From Phialophora verrucosa (taxonomy: Eukaryota; Ascomycota; Eurotiomycetes; Chaetothyriales; Herpotrichiellaceae), in contig MSED01000009.1 in the NCBI GenBank assembly GCA_002099365.1, positions 496,001-560,000 of the forward strand: 64,000 bases of DNA, in the 5' to 3' direction. A program made the position numbers and the translations under genes. Shown here one piece after another: positions 55,694 through 64,000 of the stretch. How positions within the stretch are numbered: position 1 is the first letter of the stretch; each line of letters begins with the position of its first letter. Below the pieces are notes generated by a model. That model searched no databases and was not told the DNA's origin. It was given only the letters and a program-made list of their open reading frames with translations.

Positions 55694-55700
55694 TGACTCA
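55694..55700 (+). promoter_or_regulatory. TGACTCA Gcn4/CPC1 element upstream of ARG2
   Basis: Perfect TGACTCA heptamer (palindromic half-sites) ending 85 bp upstream of the ARG2 start, the typical position and sequence for Gcn4/CPC1 binding in amino-acid biosynthesis promoters. Confidence 0.6.
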
Positions 55701-55785
55701 AATTCCATGAGTGGCTGCTGTTCTTGAAATCTTTCATTGACGTCTATTCTTCCGTCCTGGGTCTTCAATCTTGTCCGCCGGAAGC

Positions 55786-57738
55786 ATGAGCCTGACAGCC
55801 ATGACACATGGTCGAACCCACTACCTACCCACCACCAATGTCGCCGCTGAGACCTTGAGAGCATACCTCCTATCCCACCCGGCCCGTTGTCGTCCTCGGT
55901 TTTACTCTACTCAACCCACGCAACGCACTGAAGACGGTCCGTCGTACGAGAACCAGGGTGCCTTAGAGCAAGATAAGAAGAGCTCTTTTAGCGAGAGAGC
56001 TAGACAGCGTCTGGCAAACAGAGAGTTCTTTACCAGTCTGTTAAGCTCCGCCGCTACGAAGAGAGATGCAAAGGCATATATTTCCCGCCTGAAGAGCCCT
56101 GCGAAGACAACCGGGGAACAGAAGCCCGCCGCGCGGGATCTACCTGCTCAGGTAGAAGCGGGAGAGCTGCTTGGTCGCACTCGAGCCTCTGAGGCAAGCC
56201 CAGTCTTCACCCAATACGCAAACGAGCAGGAGGGGGCAATTGAAGAGCAAGAGCTTCTACACGTTGCACTAGTCAAGATCAGCAATGTCGCCACTATGGG
56301 CGACGATCTCGTGAAGGGGATTGCTCAGACCCTGTCTTCCCTCTCGCGACTGAGTATCGCGCCTTGTGTTGTCTTGGAGGAGCCTCTACAGGATGATCCA
56401 CAGACGAGCCGACAGCGACTGGTCCTGGCCGCGAACAAACTAGTCGCTGCTATTGACTCCGTACACGAGTCCGGGGCCAGAATACTGGACAATGTGCTGA
56501 GTTTCGGTCCGGATGGTCGACCCCAAGTCTTCCTTCGGAAACTCTTAACTCGTCCCTTGAGGCGAGGCCGAATACCCATAATCTTGCCTATTGCTTATTC
56601 TTCCGAGCAATCACGGGCTGTCTCAATCAGCGCCGATGAAGCAGCCATAGCATTGACCAAGGAACTCGCAGGTGTCATGGTAAAATCCCAGGTGGGTGAG
56701 CAGCAAAAATATAAGAATATTTCATTGGACAGGATCATCGTTGTGGACGAAATTGGCCCAATCCCGAGCACAAAAGCCGTGGATAAGAAGCACGTCTTTG
56801 TCAACTTGGAGCAAGAATACTCAGGTCTGCAGGAGGAGCTGCGAAGCTCAACAGACGATGCGGTGTCACAGAAGCATGCCTCCAACCTGAAAATGTTTAA
56901 AGAGGCGCTGAGGCTGCTCCCGGCTTCGTCCTCGGCACTGCTGACGACTCCGCTCCAAGCTGCGAATTCAGCAAGGTTGGCTGATGATGGAGTCTCCAGT
57001 GTTGGAACGCGAAGGCAGAAAAACCCTCTAATCCACAACCTCTTAACAGACAAGCCGGCATATTCTTCCTCTCTTCCAGCAGGCAGGTTGGGACAAGATG
57101 CTTCGGCAATGCCTCTCATCACATCGACAGTTGTGAAGCGAGGTATGCCCGTGACCATGCTACCCAATCCCGAAGCCCAGACCTGGACAGCCACATCAAA
57201 GCCTCGATTGCAATTGACTGATCCGAGGATCGACCTCGACCGACTCACACATCTGATCGATGACTCTTTCAACAGGAAACTCGACGTCGAAGCCTATTTA
57301 AAACGAGTTAATGACCGCATCGCCGGTGTTATAATCGCAGGCGAGTACGAAGGCGGCGCAATCCTCACCTGGGAAACTCCTCCCGGATGCTCGGACAGCG
57401 ACACCGACCGACTTGTTCCCTACCTCGACAAATTCGCCGTCCTGAAGAGATCTCAGGGAGCGGGTGGCGTGGCGGACCTCCTTTTCAACGCAATGGTACG
57501 AGGCTGCTTTCCCAACGGGGTCTGCTGGCGGAGTCGAAAAGACAATCCTGTCAACAAATGGTACTTTGAGCGCTCGAGGGGGACGTGGAAGATCCCGGGC
57601 ACGAACTGGACTATGTTCTGGACGACGCCTGGCATTTTGGTCAGCGAAGGGAACAAAAGTCAAACCTTTCTTGATTACGAGGGGGTCTGTCGGACGGTGA
57701 AGCCGACCTGGGCGGATGGGAAAAAGATTGCAGATTAG
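55786..57738 (+). CDS. ARG2: Mitochondrial N-acetylglutamate synthase (amino-acid acetyltransferase)
   Basis: 650 aa from the ATG at 55786; the frame opens at a TTG at 55771. It catalyses glutamate + acetyl-CoA to N-acetylglutamate, the first step of arginine synthesis in mitochondria. The Arg-rich leader (HPARCRPRFYSTQ) is a mitochondrial transit peptide. The middle holds the degenerate amino-acid-kinase-like region. The C-terminal 180 residues are the NAT domain: FNRKLDVEAYLKR, GAILTWETP, LDKFAVLKRSQGAGGVADLL, WRSRKDNPVNKWYFERS and TNWTMFWT. This matches fungal Arg2/Arg14 proteins. Two TGACTC elements lie upstream. Single exon. Its stop is 119 bp from that of the convergent MFS gene. Confidence 0.93.
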   Translation: MSLTAMTHGRTHYLPTTNVAAETLRAYLLSHPARCRPRFYSTQPTQRTEDGPSYENQGALEQDKKSSFSERARQRLANREFFTSLLSSAATKRDAKAYISRLKSPAKTTGEQKPAARDLPAQVEAGELLGRTRASEASPVFTQYANEQEGAIEEQELLHVALVKISNVATMGDDLVKGIAQTLSSLSRLSIAPCVVLEEPLQDDPQTSRQRLVLAANKLVAAIDSVHESGARILDNVLSFGPDGRPQVFLRKLLTRPLRRGRIPIILPIAYSSEQSRAVSISADEAAIALTKELAGVMVKSQVGEQQKYKNISLDRIIVVDEIGPIPSTKAVDKKHVFVNLEQEYSGLQEELRSSTDDAVSQKHASNLKMFKEALRLLPASSSALLTTPLQAANSARLADDGVSSVGTRRQKNPLIHNLLTDKPAYSSSLPAGRLGQDASAMPLITSTVVKRGMPVTMLPNPEAQTWTATSKPRLQLTDPRIDLDRLTHLIDDSFNRKLDVEAYLKRVNDRIAGVIIAGEYEGGAILTWETPPGCSDSDTDRLVPYLDKFAVLKRSQGAGGVADLLFNAMVRGCFPNGVCWRSRKDNPVNKWYFERSRGTWKIPGTNWTMFWTTPGILVSEGNKSQTFLDYEGVCRTVKPTWADGKKIAD

Positions 57739-57857
57739 ACACGAGGAATGAATGATATGTGAAAAGACTGCGAGTCCAGCGACTCACACGTGGTATACAA
57801 GCCGTTGCAGATCTAAAATCTATATAATACACAAGACAATGCTAATGACGAAGAAGA

Positions 57858-60113
57858 CTACTTGCTCTCTAGAACAGTGGTACCCGCGTCGTGCGACTTT
57901 GTCTGCAGATGTGTCCCTTCTCCGCTCGATGCCTGAACCGCGGGCACCCTTGCCTCTACGGCGCCTCTCCTCTTTAAGCGCTTCACATCCCCTCTCATCG
58001 CAGCGAGAAGGTACACCTCGCTCACAAACTCGACTTCGTTTTTCTGCTCCTCAGCCGCCGCGTACGCTGCACCGTCGGTGCCAGTAGCAGTAACAGCAGC
58101 AGCAGCAGCAGCAGCAGCAGCGTGCCTCTTACATAGCCCATTGTGCGTGGCCGCGGTTGCTTCTGTCCTCTCAGCAGCACGCTCTTCGGTTTCAATGTCG
58201 CTCTTCTCGTTCTTGGTCTTGTTCTCTTTCTTGCTGATCCACACATTCCCCAGGAACAGACTGGCCAGCAGACTCGATGCCAGGATCGGCAATATGGAAA
58301 TAAACGCCCACATGGTCGCAGTGGCGCCCTGCGAGCGAACGGCCTCCTGTGTCGCGGGGGGCAAATCGCCGATCAAGTCAAGCGAGGCTTGATTGTGCAG
58401 GTTGAATGTCCCGCCCGTGGCGTTTGATGTTCCGTTGTTGGTGGTGGTGACGACGGCATCGGCGCCGAAATACTCGCTCATCTGGTTCTGGAACACCGAG
58501 CCCATGATCGTGAGGGCCAAGGTGCCGCCGAAGGGCATGGCGAAGCGCAGGACCGAGTACACCGGGGCGAGGCGGTCGCGGAACATGCCCGCCAGGTGGA
58601 GATTGGAGGGCATGAAGCGCATGCCTGTCCCCGCGCCGGCGATTCCCATCAAGACATTGACGAGTGTTTCGTCGCGAGCTTTGACTGCGTATGCGAGGGC
58701 CGAAATGCCGGCCGTCTCGACGATTGTGCCGAGGAGTAATGGGGGGAATGTCTGCCGGGGGTAGACGTTGCAGATGAACATGGCGAGATAGACGCCCACG
58801 CCGATGCCTGGGACGTAGTACAGGAGTTGGGTACCCGCGTGGGATGACTCGTAAGCCTCCACGAGCGTGAAGTAGATGCCGATAAAGTAGAAGACGCTGT
58901 AAAGGGCAGAGCCGGTGGAGAAGGCAATCGCGCACACGAGGCTGACGTCCTTGGAGCGGAGGATCGATGAGGGGATCATCGGGGTGGTGCCGCGCGGGAG
59001 AAGGCGGGCGAGGAAGCCAGAATCGTTGGAGAGAAGCATTTCATAGACGAGGAAGAGGATGAAGAGGATGGAGCCGAGGATCAAGGACGAGAGCACCGCA
59101 CCTGATGCCCACGGGTAGGTAGAGCCGCCCCAGGCGGTGCCGAGAATGACGAGCCCGACACCAAGGATGAAGAAGGAGATTCCGCCGTAATCGAGCGTTG
59201 AAAGACCAGATGCCAGTGCTTGGAGACGGGTTTGGCCGACTGGTGGACGAGACAAAGAGACCTTGCCGGCCTTGAGGTCATTGCGAAGGAAGAATATGGA
59301 GACAATGCCCAGAAAAGAGACACCCGCGCAGAGTACGAAGCAGTATCGCCAATTCGAATTGGTCAGGTAGCCGCCAATGACGGGACCAACGCCTACGAAA
59401 TGTCCATGTTAGGAGTCGTGTTCAGGTGGTTGACGGGCAGGCCAGCGCCGGCCAAGGGCCAAAGGCACGCAGACGAAAAGGTAATACTTACTGTACCCGA
59501 TCCCAGTCAACAATTGGAAGATACTGGTGTTGACAGCCTGCTCCCTGAGGGAGACCAAGTCGGCAAGAATAATCATGACCACGTTTGAGGTGCCTGCTGT
59601 TCCTATTCCTTGCAGCGCCCTTCCAAGCAACAAGACGGCCCAATCCGGGGCGGCTGCGCAGAGCACGCTTCCAATGGTCAGAAGCACCACAGCGGATTGG
59701 AGGGTGGCATGGCGTCCGAAGATATCTGCCAGTTGTCCAAATACGGGGATGAAGGCCGTGGACGTCAGGGTGAAAGCGGTGACGATCCAGTTGAGCTGGT
59801 TAAATCTGTTGAAATGTGATGCTATTTGGGGCATTGCTGTTGCCACGATCGTCAAGTCGAGGCTGGCGACCCAGAACGCAGGTGTCAGACAGAGAAGGAG
59901 CTTCCATCGGTATTTGCGGGCCCTGCTCTTCTCCTGTGTGCACTGTGGACATGGCTCTGCTTTCCGAGACTCTGCTGAGGAGGAAGTGTCGCGTATGGCA
60001 GCGGGCGAATCTACACCTGCAATTGGATCCGCTTGTACTTGTTCCTGCTCCTTGGCCTCAGCAGCCTTCCGGGCACGGTATGCTCTGATCTTGCGATATG
60101 TATAGATGATCAT
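57858..60113 (-). CDS. DHA2-type MFS multidrug transporter with long termini
   Basis: Two exons: 60113-59492 and 59392-57858 (99-nt intron); 718 aa. Fourteen hydrophobic segments are predicted, as for the DHA2 drug:H+ antiporters. Motif A is GQLADIFGRHATLQ. Motif C region shows GIGYSVGPVIGGYLT, created across the splice site. D1 region carries VASLDLTIVATAMPQIA. Unusual parts are a 70-residue charged N-terminal tail and a 130-residue hydrophilic C-terminal tail. The latter includes a run of about ten alanines encoded by a GCA/CAG-type triplet repeat (plus strand 58092-58121). Relatives export toxins or siderophores, but the substrate is unknown. The ATG at 60113 is chosen because the frame upstream opens only with GTG. 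Confidence 0.9.
58092..58121. repeat. CAG/GCA triplet repeat encoding poly-Ala in the MFS tail
   Basis: Around ten AGC/GCA triplets in a row in coding sequence. Length is likely variable between strains. Confidence 0.8.
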
Positions 60114-60812
60114 GGTGAGTTTCGCAAAGTCGTCGAGATTCACAATCGGCCTCTGAAGAGCGAGGGGATGCTAGAAGAGACGGGCGGATAAGGGTGATAG
60201 AAGTGAAGACATGATATACTTTTCCTACCCTCCTAGCCATGATATAGGATACTTTTCCTACCCTACCCTACCTCCTCGCCATAATACGAGAGGAAATACG
60301 ATACCCTGTTCGTGCTAGGGCCATATTACAGCCTCATCGCTTAGGGTTTTGCCCGCGAAACTTTTCGCGAATTGAGCCGAAAATGGCATGGCCGATTTCG
60401 CGATTGCTTTTGGTCAAGACGAGGCTAAACCCAGCATGGAGCATTCGTCGAAGAATGAAGAAACTTTGAGTGTTGCAAGGCCTAAGCGATTTTTCTGCCG
60501 CCGGCTTGGCCTCTGGTTGGGTGAGTCGATGCAGCCTCACCAGGCAGACGAGTTTATTCTGTTTCAAGTGCACATTGCGAACAACGAATCTTGAGATGAC
60601 AGAAGGTGTAGAGGAACAGTGCGAGAAATTATGGAGTGGGCCGGCAAAGTTTCCTCCATCGTCGTCCTCGAGCAATCATTGCCAATTGGCCAGTCTCTAA
60701 ACCAATGACGCCGCTTGTCTCCTCTCCACTTTAAGCAGTCTTTCCTCGTCACCCTCATCTCCCTTTCTTCGCATCGCATCTTCGGATGAAGTAGAGTCGC
60801 ATCGAGGCAGGC
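60114..60812. other. Divergent promoter of MFS transporter and Arv1
   Basis: 699 bp. A 33-bp tandem duplication (60211-60272) sits about 100 bp upstream of the MFS start. No ORF is supported. Confidence 0.5.
60211..60272. repeat. 33-bp tandem duplication upstream of MFS gene
   Basis: ATGATATA followed by ATACTTTTCCTACCCT occurs twice (16-mer copies at 60216-60231 and 60249-60264), followed by a CCCTA run. Confidence 0.7.
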
Positions 60813-61776
60813 ATGCCGATATGCATCACATGCAGCACTCCCGTCAAGGAGCTGTACACCGTGTACAGTAAAGCCGACGATCGAACTCTCGGGAAAGGAG
60901 TCCGTCTCACACAATGCCCCAACTGCAAGCGATTCGCCGACAAATATGTCGAGCACGACTTTGTCGTCCTGTTTATCGACTTGGTCTTGATCAAGCCCCA
61001 AGTAAGTACAACATGTGTCTTTTGAATGCGTGATTTTGATCGGAGACTAGGTCTACCGCCACCTTCTGTTCAATCGGCTCGGGCGCTCAGACGACAAATT
61101 CGACCCGAGCATCTTGAGACTCGGCACGTTGCTTGTCCTCTTCGACGTGTACATTACTTGGGCACGCGTCGAGAAATCCAATGCAGGGAACGGCGGGCGG
61201 CCCGTCGACTCACGGCTCAGTGAAATGCCAATCCTGGCACAATATCTCTTCTTCCTGACCATGAATGTCCTGGCGACATTTGCCCAGCATGGGATTATCC
61301 GCGCTTTGACGAGAGTCCTGGTCTCTCATCAGTCAAGGCAAAGTCAGGCACCTGAGGACGCGACGCCCACGACAGCTACTACGGCGACTGCGGAGGCCAG
61401 GATAACGGTTGCGCCGAGCCACGCGAACCCCAGCGCCATCAGCACCGCCCTACTCGTCTCAAGCTGTACCAAGCTGTTCCCTATTTTGCTAGTCATATGG
61501 CCAACAGAGGCCAAGGAGGGTGACTCGTTTGGGTTTGCTTTTCGGGCGACGAACTACGTGGGCTGGGCCGTGCTTCTCAACAACATCGAGGCATTGTTGA
61601 TTCTTCTCGACTGCGGGTATGTCATTGCCACTACTCTAGCAGTCTCGGGATCCCTCGCAAGGTGGATGGTGGAAGGGTGGTTCTTGAGCTTCGTAGGGTC
61701 AGCGCGAGACACTGGACCTGTGGGAGACCTTCTCGCCGCCTACCGCTTCATGAGAGCTTGGCTCGGTAAAGGTTGA
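60813..61776 (+). CDS. ARV1: Arv1-family sterol/lipid homeostasis protein
   Basis: Exons 60813-61001 and 61051-61776; 49-nt intron; 304 aa. The N-terminus has the Arv1 homology domain: CITCSTPV (C4, C7), KELYTVYSKAD, then CPNCKRFADKYVEHD (C35, C38), which form the zinc ribbon, and FIDLVLIKPQVYRHLLFNRL across the splice junction. Four or five hydrophobic segments follow, the last being GYVIATTLAVSGSLA. Arv1 is an ER membrane protein needed for sterol distribution and GPI/sphingolipid metabolism. The luminal loops around residues 160-200 are Ala/Thr-rich. The call is based on the characteristic N-terminal domain and topology. Confidence 0.93.
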
Positions 61777-62224
61777 CAATGAACAACTCTCTAAACGATG
61801 GATTTCATCGGTTCTTTCATGTTTGTCGTAATACAAGTCTAGCAGTCATGGGCGGCTCTAACTACCACTGAACATTTGAACTGAACGAAATGGGGTCACG
61901 GTAAAGCAGGCCTTTTGAGCATCCACATCTCCGTTCGTGGTCAAACAGCGCCATGCTGGCTTTGCTAGCCTCAGGCTGGTACAATCGAGGATGGTCCATT
62001 GACGCTTGGCTCATCATCCTCGTCAAAGCTTCCTGGGGCTTCCATTCTGATGCTTTGCCTCGCTCTGTATTTTTCCTTGCCATGCCTTGCCTGTTCTACA
62101 AAACCCGGAACACAAAATGCATATAACCGCACTTTCCAAGCCTCCCACGCCCACCCTCCCGAACCGGGCCCATAAAGCGCAAATCCCAAGGACCTCTGGA
62201 TGAAATGAAAGGCAGAACACAACC
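61777..62224. other. Intergenic between convergent ARV1 and Arp9-like genes
   Basis: 448 bp. No coding or RNA signal. Confidence 0.5.
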
Positions 62225-64000
62225 CTACATAGCACACTCATGGATTCCGCTCGGGCCCAACTCGTTATACTCACTTCGACTCAGAAAGCCTTTACTGTTG
62301 CCCTGGTCCACGATAAACACCACCTTCGCCGCCACCTGCGCGCCCAAGAAACTCGCCTCTTCCATGCCTGCCACGGCCGGGTTCTTCCACTCGGGGAAGT
62401 ACTCGGGTGGCTTGACAGTTTTTATACTCGTGGGTGTTTGGCTGTGGCCGCGGTGGTGGTGCGAAGAGAAAGGGCTATTGGGGTCTAGAGCAGCGGGTGT
62501 GCCGATGCCCGTGGCCGTGCCCGGAACAGCTAAGTGTTGTGAGTTGGGTTGCATCATGTTCTTCGTTGCGGCTACCAGTAATGGATTTACACCGTGACCA
62601 GCGGGATGATGGAGAGGATGGTTTCCCTGGCCTGGGACGGGGGTGTTCGTGCCGGGGGTGGCGACGGGAGTGGTGAAATTAGAGGGGAGTTCGGAGGTGA
62701 AGATTGTGGCGGTGGAAGGAGAGAGGATGTAGCGTGAGTTGAGCGCAGCTAGTAGGGCGGGTGTGAAGCCTAGTAAGTCCGTCAGTTAGCACAAGTATCA
62801 CGGGAGATTGGGAGGGATGTCGTGGTACCTTTGATGCGGCTTCCGTTGCCGAGGATGATTAGGTTGTCCCAGAGGTTTGGTCGCTGAGAGATATCAGGCA
62901 CGCTTAAGACAGCATGATGGATCGCTTCCGTAATAACATCGATAATACCATCAGACGTGCCAGGTGGAGGATTTGCTGCCATGAACCGCTCCACGCCAAC
63001 TTCAATCTCTCGCTTCCGTTTCCGGCTCAAGGGCTGTTCGGTCGCAGATTCTTCATCAAGTGGAATGTAGTCGACGTAGGTGAAGGTGGCTCGCTCTCTC
63101 TCAGAGTTTCGTAGTCGAATTTGTCTGGGCCCTTCAGCAGCAGAGCCTTTCTTTGCTGCTGCTTTCTCGGCTTTTTCGCGTTCCCGCTTGGCAAGCACTT
63201 CTGCGGCGTTGTCGCGGGCAACAATAGCCGCCACGTCAAGGACGCCCTCATTATCCTCGTCCTCGCCGTTGGCACCTTCTTCACCGACAGTTGTGCCAAC
63301 GCCAGGTCCTCGAGGTGCCTGCCCCGGTCTCAGTCCCTCCCCATCTTTTGCGCCGGCTCCGGAATCCAATGCTCCTGTGGAAGCTGCTGCAGCAGGGTTA
63401 GCAGCGGGAGCAGCCTTGTCATTTGGCGTAGCCTTGGGATACGGAGTCCCGAGAGGTAAGATTTCGCAAATGGGACTCTTCTTCAACTGCTCGGCCATAT
63501 CCTCGTCAAAGCCCTGGTTTTCCAACGCCTGCAGTAGTCGCATGGTCATAGATCGACCCCCACATTCGGCAAGAGCAGGGCCCCGTCCGATATCATTGAC
63601 TTGGAATTCTGTGACAGCACTGACATCGCATTTCTCATGGCCGACATCCACTACCAATGCGGTGGGCACCCCATACGCGTAACAAGCCGTCAAGGCCGAA
63701 TCCATCAGACAGAACGCGGGAATTTTCCAGTTCTCGAACACATACTGGGTAATCATCTCGTGATCACGGGCTGACCAACACGGTTGAGCAACGAATAATA
63801 CCGGCATATGGAAAGGCGGGGAGATCATGTTGTAGATATGGCTGAGAAGGGCGAAGAAGCAGGACCAGTTCTCTATGCGGCCTGCGACTATTGGGTAAAC
63901 AGCTCCTTCCGTGGACCAGTGGTCGTCTTCGAATGACTCAGTCGTTTCTTCGTCGATGATGGTTGTCATAGAGGGTTCTTCTTGATCTGGTTCTGCCTGG
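62225..64000 (-). CDS. Actin-related protein, Arp9-like, 5' end outside window
   Basis: Exon 62769-62225 and an upstream exon from the right edge to 62829, joined by a 59-nt intron; 572 codons in the window. An ATG at 63969 lies in frame, but the frame stays open to the edge (EEPSMTTIIDEETTES), and the actin phosphate-1 loop is missing, so the N-terminus is outside. Visible actin-fold landmarks: YPIVAGRIENWSCFFALLSHIYN, FVAQPCWSARDHE, YAYGVPTALVVDVGHEKCDVS (phosphate-2-like), and at the C-terminus EASFLGAQVAAKVVFIVDQG then YNELGPSGIHE. A large charged insert (Ala/Gly-rich followed by KREREKAEKAAAKK) interrupts the middle. This layout fits fungal Arp9 of SWI/SNF and RSC; Arp8 is the main alternative. 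Confidence 0.78.

Larger units (their letters stand above)
55013..55785. other. Divergent promoter of hydroxyacid dehydrogenase and ARG2
   Basis: 773 bp. Contains the two TGACTC elements and a TACTCGTA 8-mer (55282-55289). Antisense ORFs here (55463-55864) are not supported. Confidence 0.5.

Overview
This window comes from a filamentous ascomycete (Pezizomycotina). The genes are dense and lie on both strands. Introns are short (about 47-100 nt, a few up to 196) with GTRNGT donors, CTAAC-like branch points and YAG acceptors. The gene set is typically fungal: Zn2Cys6 regulator, Clr5-domain protein, AgdC-type GH31 glucosidase, HET-domain relic, mitochondrial acetylglutamate synthase and a dispersed 5S rRNA gene. 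I cannot name the genus. There are no operons. Exon boundaries were worked out by hand, and every multi-exon model listed keeps one open frame from start to stop.

Layout. 0-4.4 kb: an HD-domain nucleotidase cut by the left edge, an Aph1/FHIT-type HIT hydrolase, a BAHD-type acyltransferase and a gamma-glutamylcyclotransferase. 4.9-10.1 kb: a small apparent catabolic cluster of an NCS1 transporter, a dihydropyrimidinase/hydantoinase and a RidA-family protein. 10.1-14.5 kb: a gene-poor, decayed segment with an intact-looking 5S rRNA gene, a frameshifted HET-domain relic and an unrecognised broken ORF. 14.5-23 kb: a coiled-coil protein, a ribonucleotide-reductase inhibitor-type protein and SDA1. 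23.9-26.9 kb: a Zn2Cys6 factor whose zinc cluster needs a 5-nt micro-exon, and a tiny membrane protein. 27.8-31.5 kb: ribosomal protein uS7 (RPS5) and a 12-exon APC-family permease. 32.3-34.5 kb: a gene, divergent from the permease, that fuses a short-chain dehydrogenase to a NodB-type deacetylase/imidase domain. 35.3-39.4 kb: a very long sterol-glucosyltransferase-like protein with a VPS13/ATG2-like segment and several ubiquitin-interacting-motif-like repeats. 40-46 kb: a secreted amidase and an AgdC-type glucosidase. 47-53 kb: an RfeG-like protein and a Clr5-TPR protein. 54-64 kb: a beta-hydroxyacid dehydrogenase, Arg2, a DHA2-type MFS transporter, Arv1 and an Arp9-like protein cut by the right edge.

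Working together. Two neighbourhoods look functional. The NCS1 permease, cyclic amidohydrolase and RidA protein fit uptake and ring opening of a pyrimidine- or hydantoin-type compound. The APC permease and the SDR-deacetylase fusion share an 856-bp divergent promoter and could form a small uptake-and-catabolism pair. Most other genes are housekeeping and need no neighbour. The items most worth a second look are the SDR-NodB fusion, the glucosyltransferase architecture, the micro-exon, and an 8-mer (TACGAGTA) that recurs in intergenic DNA.
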